DNA from: Alistipes sp.
Lineage (GTDB): Bacteria; Bacteroidota; Bacteroidia; Bacteroidales; Rikenellaceae
DNA length: 64,000 nucleotides
Assembly: GCA_017517705.1 (NCBI GenBank)
Contig: JAFWYM010000044.1
Location: 108,496-172,495 of the forward strand
Reading direction: 5' to 3'
Of the stretch, positions 7,690-17,183 are shown one piece after another; positions within the stretch are counted from its first letter, which is position 1, and each line of letters begins with the position of its first letter. Made by a program: the position numbers and the translations under genes. Under the pieces are notes generated by a model. The model did not search any database. It worked only from the letters and a program-made list of their open reading frames with translations, and was not told the DNA's origin.

Positions 7690-8697
7690 ATGAACCATCA
7701 AGTCGTAAATAGATACGAAGCAGAAAACATAGGAGAGTACATCCACTGCTATTATTACCCAGATAACGAGGCGTGGATCGCGTATGGTAAGTCTGCCTAT
7801 AGTCTACAAAACATCGTACAAGATGCAGGATTACAATACATAGACCGATACTCTACAGACCTCGAGATGGCAAGCATAATGGTGGGATCGAAGACAATCG
7901 ACAAGATATTTTCTACGGCAAATATTCATACACGACAAGATAAGTATGTATGTATTTACAATACCACCACAATAGACAATGATGAATACAGCAGTTGGGT
8001 GCAAGGAATAAAGAATTCCAGTGAAAAGAAAAATCACCAATGGATACAAACAGTCGTTAGTAACGAGATTCCTAAGGATGCCTTTATAGCAGATGGCATG
8101 TCGTCATTCTCGCGCAACACCAAACGAATAGTTGACTTTCTGGCGGCACTCGTCTCTTTAATCATATTCTCGCCTCTTTTTCTCATAACCTACGTGATGG
8201 TTAGACTTGAGGATGGTGGCCCTGCAATATTCAAACAGGAGCGTATTGGTCGTTTCGGGCGCCCCTTTTACATCTACAAATTCCGCTCAATGAGAATAGA
8301 TGCCGAGAAATTTGGGCCCCAACTTAGTCATAGCGGAGGAGATAATGACCCTCGTCTTACAAAAATTGGTCGATTTATACGCGCACATCATTTAGACGAA
8401 TTACCTCAGTTGTGGAACGTGTTCTGCGGCGACATGTCATTTATAGGGCCTCGACCAGAGCGCAAGTTTTACATCGACCAAATTATGGACTACGATAAGA
8501 GATATGTTTACCTATATCAAATACGCCCGGGCGTTACAAGCTACGCTACACTATACAATGGCTATACAGATACAATGGAAAAAATGCTTCGTCGTTTAGA
8601 GTTCGACCTATACTATCTCGGTCATAGATCGTGGTGGTTCGACATAAAGATACTCATCAACACATTCTGCGCCATCGTATTTGGCAAGAAATTTTAA
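7690..8697 (+). CDS. Initiating sugar-phosphate transferase (bacterial sugar transferase family)
   Basis: A 335-residue protein. The C-terminal half (from about residue 140) is the conserved undecaprenyl-phosphate sugar-1-phosphate transferase domain. It has one hydrophobic membrane segment, Lys-Gln-Glu-Arg-Ile-Gly, Lys-Phe-Arg-Ser-Met-Arg, and the block Pro-Gln-Leu-Trp-Asn-Val-Phe-x-Gly-Asp-Met-Ser-Phe-Ile-Gly-Pro-Arg-Pro-Glu. It would load the first sugar of the capsule repeat onto the lipid carrier at the inner membrane. The roughly 140-residue N-terminal part has no multi-helix membrane region like WbaP or WcaJ and is not recognised. It starts 20 bases after upxY. Confidence 0.9.
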   Translation: MNHQVVNRYEAENIGEYIHCYYYPDNEAWIAYGKSAYSLQNIVQDAGLQYIDRYSTDLEMASIMVGSKTIDKIFSTANIHTRQDKYVCIYNTTTIDNDEYSSWVQGIKNSSEKKNHQWIQTVVSNEIPKDAFIADGMSSFSRNTKRIVDFLAALVSLIIFSPLFLITYVMVRLEDGGPAIFKQERIGRFGRPFYIYKFRSMRIDAEKFGPQLSHSGGDNDPRLTKIGRFIRAHHLDELPQLWNVFCGDMSFIGPRPERKFYIDQIMDYDKRYVYLYQIRPGVTSYATLYNGYTDTMEKMLRRLEFDLYYLGHRSWWFDIKILINTFCAIVFGKKF

Positions 8698-8718
8698 CCG
8701 AGCAATTAACTTAACACT

Positions 8719-10020
8719 ATGAGAATTGCAGTTGCCGGCACGGGCTATGTGGGACTAAGCATCGCGACACTCCTCGCGCAACACAACAATGTCGTAGCCG
8801 TAGATGTCGTCGCGGAGAAGGTCGATATGATCAACCGTCGCCAGTCGCCTATCCAGGATGAGTATATCGAGCGCTACCTTCGCGAGAAGCAGCTGTCGCT
8901 ACGTGCCACACTCGATGGCCGCGAGGCGTACCGCAATGCTGACATCATCGTCATCGCCGTGCCTACGAACTATGACCCTCAGCGTAACTTCTTCGACACA
9001 CATAACATCGAGGATGTCATAGACATAGTCCTGGATGAAAACCCCGAGGCCGTGATGGTCATCAAGTCGACAATACCCGTGGGCTACTGCCGGAGCCTCT
9101 ACTTGAAGTATGCTGCGCGCGGTGCCAAGCGCCTCAACCTACTCTTCTCACCAGAGTTTCTACGTGAGAGTCGCGCCCTGGAGGATAACCTCTACCCCTC
9201 GCGTATTATCGTAGGCATACCCAAGATTATCGCCGGCGAGGAGCACGCTGCCGAGAACGCAGCGATAACATCGCTTACCGACATCGCGCACATGGAGCAG
9301 GCTGCACGGACATTTGCCGACCTTCTTGTGGCGGGGGCCCTCAAGGAGGATATCGCCGTACTCTTGATGGGCATCAAGGAGGCTGAGGCCGTAAAGCTCT
9401 TTGCCAACACATACTTAGCCCTGCGCGTGAGCTACTTCAACGAGCTCGACACCTACGCCGAGATTAAGGGTCTTAGCTCTGAGGCCATCATCGAGGGCGT
9501 AGGCCTCGACCCCCGTATCGGCACACACTACAACAACCCTTCGTTCGGTTACGGCGGATATTGCCTACCGAAGGATACGAAGCAGCTCCTGGCAAACTAC
9601 GAGGATGTGCCACAGAATATGATGACGGCCATCGTTGAGAGCAACCGCACACGTAAGGATTATATCGCTGACCAGGTGCTCCGTAAGGCGGGCTACTATA
9701 CCGGATCGAGCCAGTGGGACTCATCGCGCGAGCGCCCGGTGACGGTGGGCGTCTATCGCCTGACGATGAAGGCGGGCTCGGATAACTTCCGCCAGTCGTC
9801 GATTCAGGGCGTTATGAAACGTATAAAGGCTAAAGGTGTCAAGGTCATCATCTATGAGCCCACGCTGGAGGATGGCACGATGTTCTTCGGCTCGGAGGTG
9901 GTGAACGACATCGCCCGCTTCAAGAGCGAGAGCGACGTGGTTATATCTAATCGACACCATAATGATCTCGATGATATTAAAGAGAAACTATACACCAGAG
10001 ATATTTTTAGAAGGGATTAG
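8719..10020 (+). CDS. ugd: UDP-glucose/UDP-sugar 6-dehydrogenase
   Basis: A 433-residue NAD-dependent dehydrogenase that oxidises C6 of a UDP-hexose to the uronic acid for capsule assembly. The Rossmann motif Gly-Thr-Gly-Tyr-Val-Gly is at residues 7-12. The catalytic block [11 protein letters not shown] places the nucleophile at Cys282. The C-terminal UDP-binding domain follows from about 330. The motif details fit the UDP-glucose class rather than UDP-ManNAc dehydrogenases, but the substrate is inferred. Codon use matches the chromosome core, unlike the AT-rich genes that follow. Confidence 0.93.
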   Translation: MRIAVAGTGYVGLSIATLLAQHNNVVAVDVVAEKVDMINRRQSPIQDEYIERYLREKQLSLRATLDGREAYRNADIIVIAVPTNYDPQRNFFDTHNIEDVIDIVLDENPEAVMVIKSTIPVGYCRSLYLKYAARGAKRLNLLFSPEFLRESRALEDNLYPSRIIVGIPKIIAGEEHAAENAAITSLTDIAHMEQAARTFADLLVAGALKEDIAVLLMGIKEAEAVKLFANTYLALRVSYFNELDTYAEIKGLSSEAIIEGVGLDPRIGTHYNNPSFGYGGYCLPKDTKQLLANYEDVPQNMMTAIVESNRTRKDYIADQVLRKAGYYTGSSQWDSSRERPVTVGVYRLTMKAGSDNFRQSSIQGVMKRIKAKGVKVIIYEPTLEDGTMFFGSEVVNDIARFKSESDVVISNRHHNDLDDIKEKLYTRDIFRRD

Positions 10021-10060
10021 ATAACTCTCACCCATATTATTTATCTACTAGATACAAGCG

Positions 10061-11488
10061 ATGGGATACTCCTCACATAATAATGTAGCAAAGGGGACTA
10101 TATGGAGTGCAATTGATAAATTCAGCATCGTAATAATGCAATTTATCATAAACCTAGTTTTGGCGCGACTCCTCACACCTGATGACTTTGGATTAGTAGG
10201 GATGATTCTTATCATCGTAGCCGTATCCAACATTCTAACAGATGGCGGGTTTGGAGCGGCTCTTATACAGAAACACGACCCTAATGAGAAGGATTTCTCG
10301 ACAGCATTTTATATCAATGTCATCACGTCGGTTCTTCTATATATCATAATATACATCTCAGCTCCGATCATTGCAGAATTTCTTGGGTCTACATTACTCG
10401 TTAACATATTACGTGTAATAAGTGTTGTTATTGTTATTAACTCATTAGGACTTGTTCCAAAGGTGAAGCTACGTCGTGCCTTAGCCTTTAAACAGATCGC
10501 TATTGCAAATATTACAGCATACATTATATCTGCTGCAACGGCTATATATTTAGCACATCAAGGATACGGTGCGTGGGGACTTATCGCTATGCACATTATA
10601 AATGCTGTATTTTCAAATCTTTTTATCAGCATTACCGCCCATTGGCTACCAACACTCACATTTTCGACAAAATCTCTTAAGAAGCTATTTGCCTTCGGTG
10701 AATATATGCTAATATCCGACATATTAAGCAACATCTGTTTTCATATTCAAAGCACTCTCGTCGGCAAATATTTCTCACCCTATACAGCCGGTCAATATGC
10801 CCAAGCTAAGAAAATGGAGGAGGTAGCCTGCATAACGCTGCCAAGCGCTATGAATCAGGTCCTATTTCCATTATACTCCAGACTACAGCACGACACCGAT
10901 GAGATAAGAAGAATGTTGCGACTAAATACTAAAATGATAGCGTATACTATCTTCCCTCTTATGACTATCCTGATAATAGTTGCCAAGCCATTAATACTAT
11001 TCCTTTTTGGATCAAAGTGGATGGACTCGGTAAGTTATTTTCAGGTGTTATGTGTGGGAGGCTACTTCTGTTCGCTCCAATATTTTAATTATCAAGCCGT
11101 AGCTGCAATTGGACAAAGTCGCATACTATTTTATGCGGGATTGCTCAAGAGCCTATTCTTAATAACATCCATTCTGGTTGGCGTACATATAAGTATGGAA
11201 GCTGTTTTGGTAGCAATGGTGCTGAGTAATGTGGTAAACTACTTGACAAATGCCATTATCGCTCAGCGCTATATCAAATACACTCTGGCAAAACAAATAT
11301 GGGATATCACGCCAATACTAATCATATCTCTTGTTATTGGAGGTATCGTATATCTTATCAGTTATGTTTGGAGTATTCACTGGATACTGCTCATTCTAAT
11401 ATACTTAATTTTATACATCTGTATTAGCTATGCCACTAAGTCTGAAATAACAATGCTAACTATAGGTTATTTGAAACAAATAAGGTAA
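10061..11488 (+). CDS. Capsule repeat-unit flippase (Wzx-like, polysaccharide transporter family)
   Basis: A 475-residue integral membrane protein with about 12-14 predicted helices. It opens with Ala-Lys-Gly-Thr-Ile-Trp-Ser-Ala-Ile-Asp-Lys and the Leu-Ala-Arg-Leu-Leu-Thr-Pro-Asp-Asp-Phe-Gly-Leu-Val-Gly-Met block typical of the WzxC/PST branch of the MOP superfamily. It would move lipid-linked repeat units across the inner membrane. The gene is clearly AT-rich compared with ugd, marking the start of the exchangeable part of the capsule locus. Confidence 0.9.
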   Translation: MGYSSHNNVAKGTIWSAIDKFSIVIMQFIINLVLARLLTPDDFGLVGMILIIVAVSNILTDGGFGAALIQKHDPNEKDFSTAFYINVITSVLLYIIIYISAPIIAEFLGSTLLVNILRVISVVIVINSLGLVPKVKLRRALAFKQIAIANITAYIISAATAIYLAHQGYGAWGLIAMHIINAVFSNLFISITAHWLPTLTFSTKSLKKLFAFGEYMLISDILSNICFHIQSTLVGKYFSPYTAGQYAQAKKMEEVACITLPSAMNQVLFPLYSRLQHDTDEIRRMLRLNTKMIAYTIFPLMTILIIVAKPLILFLFGSKWMDSVSYFQVLCVGGYFCSLQYFNYQAVAAIGQSRILFYAGLLKSLFLITSILVGVHISMEAVLVAMVLSNVVNYLTNAIIAQRYIKYTLAKQIWDITPILIISLVIGGIVYLISYVWSIHWILLILIYLILYICISYATKSEITMLTIGYLKQIR

Positions 11489-11516
11489 ACTAATATACGT
11501 ACAACAAGGTATAACT

Positions 11517-12629
11517 ATGAAGATAGGTATTCTTACACACTATGATGTTAATAACCAGGGAGCCCAATTGCAACTATATGCAATGTATAAGGTTCTTGAG
11601 GCCATGGGACATACCCCCTTCGTATTAACCTATAAGAAAAATTACGACTTTGTACCAGAATTAGAACATCGCAATCAGATTACATTATCCTCAATACCAT
11701 ATATCCTTAAGAACTTTCTTTTTGCCAAAGGTATACGTCTTACATGGCACAATGTTCTCAAATACACAATAAATAAAAAATTCCGCACACGGAATCTGCG
11801 ACACTGCTCATACGCACTCGCTGACATTGACGCTGCCATTGTAGGCGCAGATGAGGTTCTAAGCCTTGAATTAGGCGTGAATATGATGATGTACGGGCAC
11901 GGCGTGAACACCCAACACATGATCGCCTACGCACCATCGTGTGGCCAGACTGACATGGAGCGTATAGAGAGGTTTCACTGTCGACATCTGATGGCAAGCG
12001 GACTGAGTAACTTTATGGAGTTATCAGCACGAGATGAACGCACACGGGAGATCATTCAATGTTTAACACAACGTGAAGTACCTGTAGTTTGCGATCCTGC
12101 ACTACTTTATGAGTTCCCATTGGAAGAGTATAAACTGCCACGTAGAACACCTAAAAGAGATTATGTCGTGGTATACTCATACGACGCTCGCTTTACATCG
12201 CCGGATGAAATAGACTCCATACGTAGATATGCCCACAAGAATAGGCTTAAAACAGTCTCAGTAGGCACATATCACGGATGGTGCGATTACAATATTGCTT
12301 GCAACGCATTGGAATGGTTGAAATGTATTGCTGGGGCTAAAGCGGTGATTACCGATACTTTCCACGGAACAATAGCGGCAGCTATTACAGAGCGACCTAT
12401 TGCCATCCACTACTCAAAGAGTGTTAATTCATCTAAGATGTTAGACTTAATCAATCGATTGGGGCTCAATGATCGACTATTGAAAGATATTTCTATTGAT
12501 GAGGTGGAACGCATATTCTCTCAGCCCCAAGATATGGTTAGATTACGCGAGCGCATACAGTCCCTTAGAAAAGAGTCTCGCGACTATCTATGCAGGGCAC
12601 TAAATCGTATAATATGTCAAGAAATATAA
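11517..12629 (+). CDS. Polysaccharide pyruvyl transferase family protein
   Basis: A 370-residue protein with the family opening 'Ile-Gly-Ile-Leu-Thr-His-Tyr-Asp-Val-Asn-Asn-Gln-Gly-Ala-Gln-Leu-Gln' and a late Ile-Thr-Asp-Thr-Phe-His-Gly-Thr-Ile motif, both typical of PS_pyruv_trans (CsaB-like) proteins. The family adds ketal-linked pyruvate from phosphoenolpyruvate to sugars, giving the polymer negative charge. Its 3' end overlaps the next gene, and the same pairing with ferredoxin-like F420-hydrogenase-beta proteins occurs in other capsule loci, so the two probably act together. Confidence 0.87.
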   Translation: MKIGILTHYDVNNQGAQLQLYAMYKVLEAMGHTPFVLTYKKNYDFVPELEHRNQITLSSIPYILKNFLFAKGIRLTWHNVLKYTINKKFRTRNLRHCSYALADIDAAIVGADEVLSLELGVNMMMYGHGVNTQHMIAYAPSCGQTDMERIERFHCRHLMASGLSNFMELSARDERTREIIQCLTQREVPVVCDPALLYEFPLEEYKLPRRTPKRDYVVVYSYDARFTSPDEIDSIRRYAHKNRLKTVSVGTYHGWCDYNIACNALEWLKCIAGAKAVITDTFHGTIAAAITERPIAIHYSKSVNSSKMLDLINRLGLNDRLLKDISIDEVERIFSQPQDMVRLRERIQSLRKESRDYLCRALNRIICQEI

Positions 12630-13828
12630 CATCCCCAACAAACAAGTATTGTACGGGATGTGGTGCGTGTAGCGTTAATTGTCCCGTTGGAGCAATTGCT
12701 ATTGCCGAGAACCTCGATGGTTTCTACGAGCCTATGCTTGATAGTAGCAAGTGTATCAATTGCGGAGCATGCCAAAAGGTATGTTATAAGTATCAATCCA
12801 CTACTGAACTACCTCAACTAACCAACAAAGAGTGTTTTGCAATACATTCGACGAACAACGATACGCACCAGAGTACTACATCTGGTGGTTTCGCTTATGA
12901 ATTGTCACGATGGGGTGTAAATAATGGATACAGCATTGTTGGCGTTATCTACGACTACACTATCAACAAGGCTCGGACAATTATTATCAACGATCTTGCC
13001 AATTTAGAGAGCCTTAAGGGCTCTAAGTATATACAAAGCTACACTGAGGAGGCATTTAAGGATATTATTACGCAAGCCAAAGCAGACATTCATAATCGTT
13101 TTATATGTATCGGCACGCCTTGTCAGATTTTTGGACTACGCCGATTGATTGATAGTAATAATATACAGAATGAGTTTATATTAGTTGACCTCTTCTGTCA
13201 TGGTGTACCGTCATATTTAGTATGGGATAAGTATATTAAATGCCAGAAAGATAGGTTAGGTCAAATCAAGAATGTCAACTTTAGATGCAAGGAGAATGGA
13301 TGGCATCAATACTCCATCAAGATTATAGGTAAAAAAAAGACATATAGCAACTACGCGTACAACGACATATTCTATCGCTATTTTTTTGATAATGTAGTGT
13401 TAAATAAGTCGTGTTATACTTGTTCCCTTAGAAAGAGTAGTGTCGCATCCGATATACGCATCGGGGATTTTTTAGGAGGTGCATACGAAGATCGTGAAGA
13501 TGGAATCTCTGCTGCAGTAGCCATAACTGAGAAGGGTGCAAGAATCATCGAGAAACTTAAGTCGAGTAAATATATCAATATCGTTGCCACCCATCACGTA
13601 AGCGAGTGTCTAAAATCACAAAGCACCGAAGATTACCCCGATATCGAGCTCAGGGATAACGTAATCACGCGACTACACGAGAGGGATATATATCAAACAA
13701 AGAGATGGTACATCCGCCAATTTACAATAAAGCGACAGATATACCTCAGATTAAAGAGTATTGCAACATTACTTCCATATAAGATATTAATAACACTCCG
13801 CCGTATCATAAGAAAAGGACGCAAATAA
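12614..13828 (+). CDS. Ferredoxin-domain, coenzyme F420 hydrogenase beta-subunit-like capsule protein
   Basis: A 404-residue protein. The start is set at ATG 12614, which overlaps the pyruvyl transferase end by 16 bases; the upstream ATG at 12590 would add eight residues. Two 4Fe-4S motifs are near the N-terminus: Cys13/16/19/23 (C-x2-C-x2-C-x3-C-P) and Cys47/50/53/57. The FrhB-like N- and C-terminal domains follow, with Cys-Ile-Gly-Thr-Pro-Cys-Gln and Phe-Cys-His-Gly-Val-Pro-Ser and a later Cys-x-x-Cys near residue 270. Homologues in capsule loci have no established reaction; a redox modification of a sugar is inferred. The organism is not expected to make F420. Confidence 0.85.
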   Translation: MSRNITSPTNKYCTGCGACSVNCPVGAIAIAENLDGFYEPMLDSSKCINCGACQKVCYKYQSTTELPQLTNKECFAIHSTNNDTHQSTTSGGFAYELSRWGVNNGYSIVGVIYDYTINKARTIIINDLANLESLKGSKYIQSYTEEAFKDIITQAKADIHNRFICIGTPCQIFGLRRLIDSNNIQNEFILVDLFCHGVPSYLVWDKYIKCQKDRLGQIKNVNFRCKENGWHQYSIKIIGKKKTYSNYAYNDIFYRYFFDNVVLNKSCYTCSLRKSSVASDIRIGDFLGGAYEDREDGISAAVAITEKGARIIEKLKSSKYINIVATHHVSECLKSQSTEDYPDIELRDNVITRLHERDIYQTKRWYIRQFTIKRQIYLRLKSIATLLPYKILITLRRIIRKGRK

Positions 13829-13851
13829 ATTTAACCCAAACATAATAGATT

Positions 13852-15021
13852 ATGCTCCTGGTATTCTACATATTATCGCCGTTCTTGACCTTTCTATACT
13901 CATGTACTGATCTGCGCAAACGAAGTGCCCAGATTGTATTTGTACTTTTCTTTGGTCTCTTTGGTTATTGCCATACGTTTGAGGATATACGCGCCGATAG
14001 CTACCGTAAATATGAATCTTTTACGAATTATGCAGCAGAGGACTTTGAAGATATATATAAGGATTTTCAGGAGGGCGAGCGCAAGGATGTATACGAGAGC
14101 ATCCTATTTAGCACCATAAAGGGTTTCTCCAACGACCCCCACATTATGATGATGTTTGTTGGGCTCTTTGGTGGATTCTTCTATATGCTTGTTGTCAAAC
14201 GTTTCTTGAATGACAAGCATTGCAGATACACTTGGCCGATAGCTATCTTATTGGCATTTATGATTATGGAGTCAAATATTCCACTTATGGGAGGTATCCG
14301 CAATTTCTCAGCATTCCCTCTATTTATGTACTCTCTTATTCGAGTGCTTATAGATAATCGAAAAATATGGATTATTGGCTTACTTATTACCCCACTCTTC
14401 CATTTTGGATATATCGTTGCAACCATCGCCGCATTAATAATATGGGTTATTAAGATTCCCAATGTGATTCTACACTATCTTGCTATTGTCATATGCGTTG
14501 CATCACTCTTCTTAGACACCTCATCATATGCTGGGGCATTAGACATATTGATGGGAACTATGGATAATGAGGCCATCGCAGATCGAATTAATAACTACGG
14601 AGAGGAGGACACAGATATCCATTTCAACAAGTCACTAACAACACAACTTGTTCGTGTCAACAATCAAATTGGAGCCTGTTTTATTGTTGCTTTGTTAATT
14701 TTTATCCACCGCAATAGGGCACAATTTCTCTCGACACCATATATACAACGCATATACAAAGTGCTGTTGTTTTTTATTGTCGTAAGTTATGCGCTGATAT
14801 CATTCTCCGTAGTTGGCCAACGATTTGTCTACATTGCGATGGTACTACTATATCTTCTATTACTTAACATATATCAAGATAATATGAAATCTGGCATTAA
14901 CATATTCATATATTCGATGCCATTTGTATTCAGCATTCACATAATGTGGACTTTGTATAATTGCTATTGTAATACCGGATTAGGAATATATTTCTATCCA
15001 TTACCGATGCTGATGTTGTAG
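13852..15021 (+). CDS. Polysaccharide polymerase (EpsG/Wzy-like)
   Basis: A 389-residue membrane protein with about 10-11 hydrophobic segments. A soluble loop near residues 40-85 carries the 'Asp-Ser-Tyr-Arg-Lys-Tyr-Glu' type motif, and 'Gly-Gly-Ile-Arg-Asn-Phe-Ser-Ala-Phe' sits near residue 147, both reminiscent of the EpsG family (conserved Gly-x-Arg). It probably polymerises the capsule repeat units in the periplasm. Wzy proteins diverge strongly, so the call rests on topology, locus position and those motifs. AT-rich like its neighbours. Confidence 0.8.
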   Translation: MLLVFYILSPFLTFLYSCTDLRKRSAQIVFVLFFGLFGYCHTFEDIRADSYRKYESFTNYAAEDFEDIYKDFQEGERKDVYESILFSTIKGFSNDPHIMMMFVGLFGGFFYMLVVKRFLNDKHCRYTWPIAILLAFMIMESNIPLMGGIRNFSAFPLFMYSLIRVLIDNRKIWIIGLLITPLFHFGYIVATIAALIIWVIKIPNVILHYLAIVICVASLFLDTSSYAGALDILMGTMDNEAIADRINNYGEEDTDIHFNKSLTTQLVRVNNQIGACFIVALLIFIHRNRAQFLSTPYIQRIYKVLLFFIVVSYALISFSVVGQRFVYIAMVLLYLLLLNIYQDNMKSGINIFIYSMPFVFSIHIMWTLYNCYCNTGLGIYFYPLPMLML

Positions 15022-15041
15022 AAGAATAAACACGTGATATT

Positions 15042-16082
15042 ATGAAAATATTATTGGTAATCACACGTTCTGAACTTGGAGGGGCTCAAACTGTTGTAGT
15101 ACAACTTGCTAATACACTGTGCGAGCAACACGATGTAGTGCTGGTTGCCGGCGAGGGCGATGGTAAAATATGGGAAATGGTTAATCCAAAAGTAACCCAA
15201 GAACGTTGTCCATACCTACAACGTGCTATCTCGCCTAAGAATGATATACTTGCAGCCATTAGACTTCGTAAAATATATAAAACGTATCGCCCCGATGTAA
15301 TCCATCTTCACTCATCTAAAGCAGGCGTCTTAGGTCGCATCGTTTTCCCCGCAAAAAAGGTCATCTACACTGTTCACGGATTTGATTCTATCCGTTTAGC
15401 GTTCCGTAAATTTTTACCAATTGAAAGGGCCCTACAAAGCCGAGCCAAGGCTATTGTCGGAGTAAGCCAATACGACTATTTCAACTTAATTCAAGAGAAG
15501 ATAACGCATAATGTATGCACTGTTTATAACGGATTGACTACACCGGATACTTCCCACATCAAACAAATTGACATTTTCGATAAATACGACACCGTCATAC
15601 TAACAATTGCTCGTATCAACAAGCAAAAAAATCCACAATTATTTATCGATGTTGCTCGTCTAATGCCTGAATATGGATTTATTTGGATAGGTAATCTACA
15701 AGAGGTGACTGAATTTGGAGAACTTCCATCAAATTGCCATTTTCTTGGCAATTTAATAAATGCTGGAGCATATTGCTCTAAAGCTAAAATCTTTATGTTG
15801 CCATCAAATTATGAAGGCCTACCCATGGTAATTATTGAAGCTATGAGTATGGGTAAACCCATAGTTTCATCAAATGTTGGTGGTGTTAGTGAGATCGTCC
15901 GTAACGATATTAACGGATATGCTTTAGAAAATAATGCAGAACTTTTTGCTGAAAGAATTAGATATATCTTGAATGATAAAGAGCGATATGAACGATTCTG
16001 TGCTGCATCATTAAATATCTATAAATCAGAACTTACCGTTGATAAGATGGTTAATGGGTATCTAAAAATATATCAATCGTAG
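15042..16082 (+). CDS. Glycosyltransferase family 4 (GT-B)
   Basis: A 346-residue protein with an N-terminal acceptor-binding domain opening Ser-Glu-Leu-Gly-Gly-Ala-Gln and a His-Leu-His-Ser-Ser-Lys-Ala-Gly block. The C-terminal donor domain carries Glu-Gly-Leu-Pro-Met-Val-Ile-Ile-Glu-Ala-Met-Ser-Met-Gly-Lys-Pro-Ile-Val, the nucleotide-sugar site of GT4 enzymes. It is the only recognisable glycosyltransferase in the locus besides the initiating transferase, so the repeat unit may be very short. Last of the AT-rich genes; it ends 4 bases before the next start. Confidence 0.92.
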   Translation: MKILLVITRSELGGAQTVVVQLANTLCEQHDVVLVAGEGDGKIWEMVNPKVTQERCPYLQRAISPKNDILAAIRLRKIYKTYRPDVIHLHSSKAGVLGRIVFPAKKVIYTVHGFDSIRLAFRKFLPIERALQSRAKAIVGVSQYDYFNLIQEKITHNVCTVYNGLTTPDTSHIKQIDIFDKYDTVILTIARINKQKNPQLFIDVARLMPEYGFIWIGNLQEVTEFGELPSNCHFLGNLINAGAYCSKAKIFMLPSNYEGLPMVIIEAMSMGKPIVSSNVGGVSEIVRNDINGYALENNAELFAERIRYILNDKERYERFCAASLNIYKSELTVDKMVNGYLKIYQS

Positions 16083-16086
16083 AAAA

Positions 16087-17178
16087 ATGCAAAGAGTATT
16101 GTTGACCCTAATACGAACAAGTCTTGACCATACTGCCAATGGCTGTGGGACAACATTCAGCACTCAATACTGGACCGATATCTACCGCCTTGCAGCGCGG
16201 CAGGGGGTGGTGGCTATTGCGTGGGATGGAGTGCAGAGGCTTATCAATGACGGTGTCATAACCGCAGAAAAGGCTCCCGAAAAGGGTGTGAAGCTACAGT
16301 GGGCTCTCAGCGTCGAGCGTACCGAGGGGCAATACAGGCGTCAGCGCAAAGTCATTGAGCAGCTTGCCGAGATATACGGCGAGGCAGGCATCAACATGAT
16401 GATACTCAAGGGCTACGGTCTGAGTCTCTACTATCCCGTGCCTGAGCATCGCTCCTGCTGCGACATAGACATCTGGCTCTTTGGAGAGCAGCAACGTGCC
16501 GACGACATACTACGTGCCAAGCTCGGCATAACGATCGACGAGGAAAAGCATCATCACACCGTCTTTCATATCGGCGGCGTGATGGTCGAGAACCATTACG
16601 ACTTCCTCAACATCCACGCACATATCTCCAATCGCGACATTGAGCGCAGGCTGAGGGCCGAGGCCGAGCGTCCCGAGACCATAGAGGTGGGTGGTCGCAC
16701 CATATATCGCCCCAATGCCAACTGCCATGCTCTCTTTCTCCTACGTCACGCCGCAGCACACTTTGCTGCCGTGGAGATCGTCCTACGCCACATCATCGAC
16801 TGGGGCTTGTTCGTTAAGCACAACCACCAGAGCATCGACTGGCCGTGGCTGCGCGAGGTGGCACATCAGCACAATATGGAGCGCTTCCTCGACGCCATGA
16901 ACGCTTTGGCTGCCGACATCTGCGGCCTCGACATATCGCTCATGCCGGGCACGATACGTCGTCCCGAGCTCGAGAGGCGCATCCTCAACGACATCCTCAC
17001 ACCCGAGTTTAGCGAGGAGAGACCCGAGCGTGGCATCCTCCGCATCGTATGGTATAAGTATCGTCGCTGGTGGGCTAACCGCTGGAAGCACCGTCTGGTA
17101 TACCGCGAGGGTCTCACCTCGACATTCCTTATGCAGGTACGCAGCCATCTCCTGAAGCCTAAGAGTATTACCAGGTAA
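16087..17178 (+). CDS. Nucleotidyltransferase-like protein (NTP_transf_5 family)
   Basis: A 363-residue protein. The core 'Met-Met-Ile-Leu-Lys-Gly-Tyr-Gly-Leu' followed by 'Arg-Ser-Cys-Cys-Asp-Ile-Asp-Ile-Trp' matches the uncharacterised nucleotidyltransferase family PF14907, whose members sit in capsule, O-antigen and some lasso-peptide clusters. The two Asp are the likely metal ligands. GC and codon use revert here to the chromosomal type, although the gene begins only 4 bases after the GT4 gene. Its reaction is not known; transfer of a nucleotidyl group to a sugar or protein is a guess from the fold. Confidence 0.8.
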   Translation: MQRVLLTLIRTSLDHTANGCGTTFSTQYWTDIYRLAARQGVVAIAWDGVQRLINDGVITAEKAPEKGVKLQWALSVERTEGQYRRQRKVIEQLAEIYGEAGINMMILKGYGLSLYYPVPEHRSCCDIDIWLFGEQQRADDILRAKLGITIDEEKHHHTVFHIGGVMVENHYDFLNIHAHISNRDIERRLRAEAERPETIEVGGRTIYRPNANCHALFLLRHAAAHFAAVEIVLRHIIDWGLFVKHNHQSIDWPWLREVAHQHNMERFLDAMNALAADICGLDISLMPGTIRRPELERRILNDILTPEFSEERPERGILRIVWYKYRRWWANRWKHRLVYREGLTSTFLMQVRSHLLKPKSITR

Positions 17179-17183
17179 TTACC

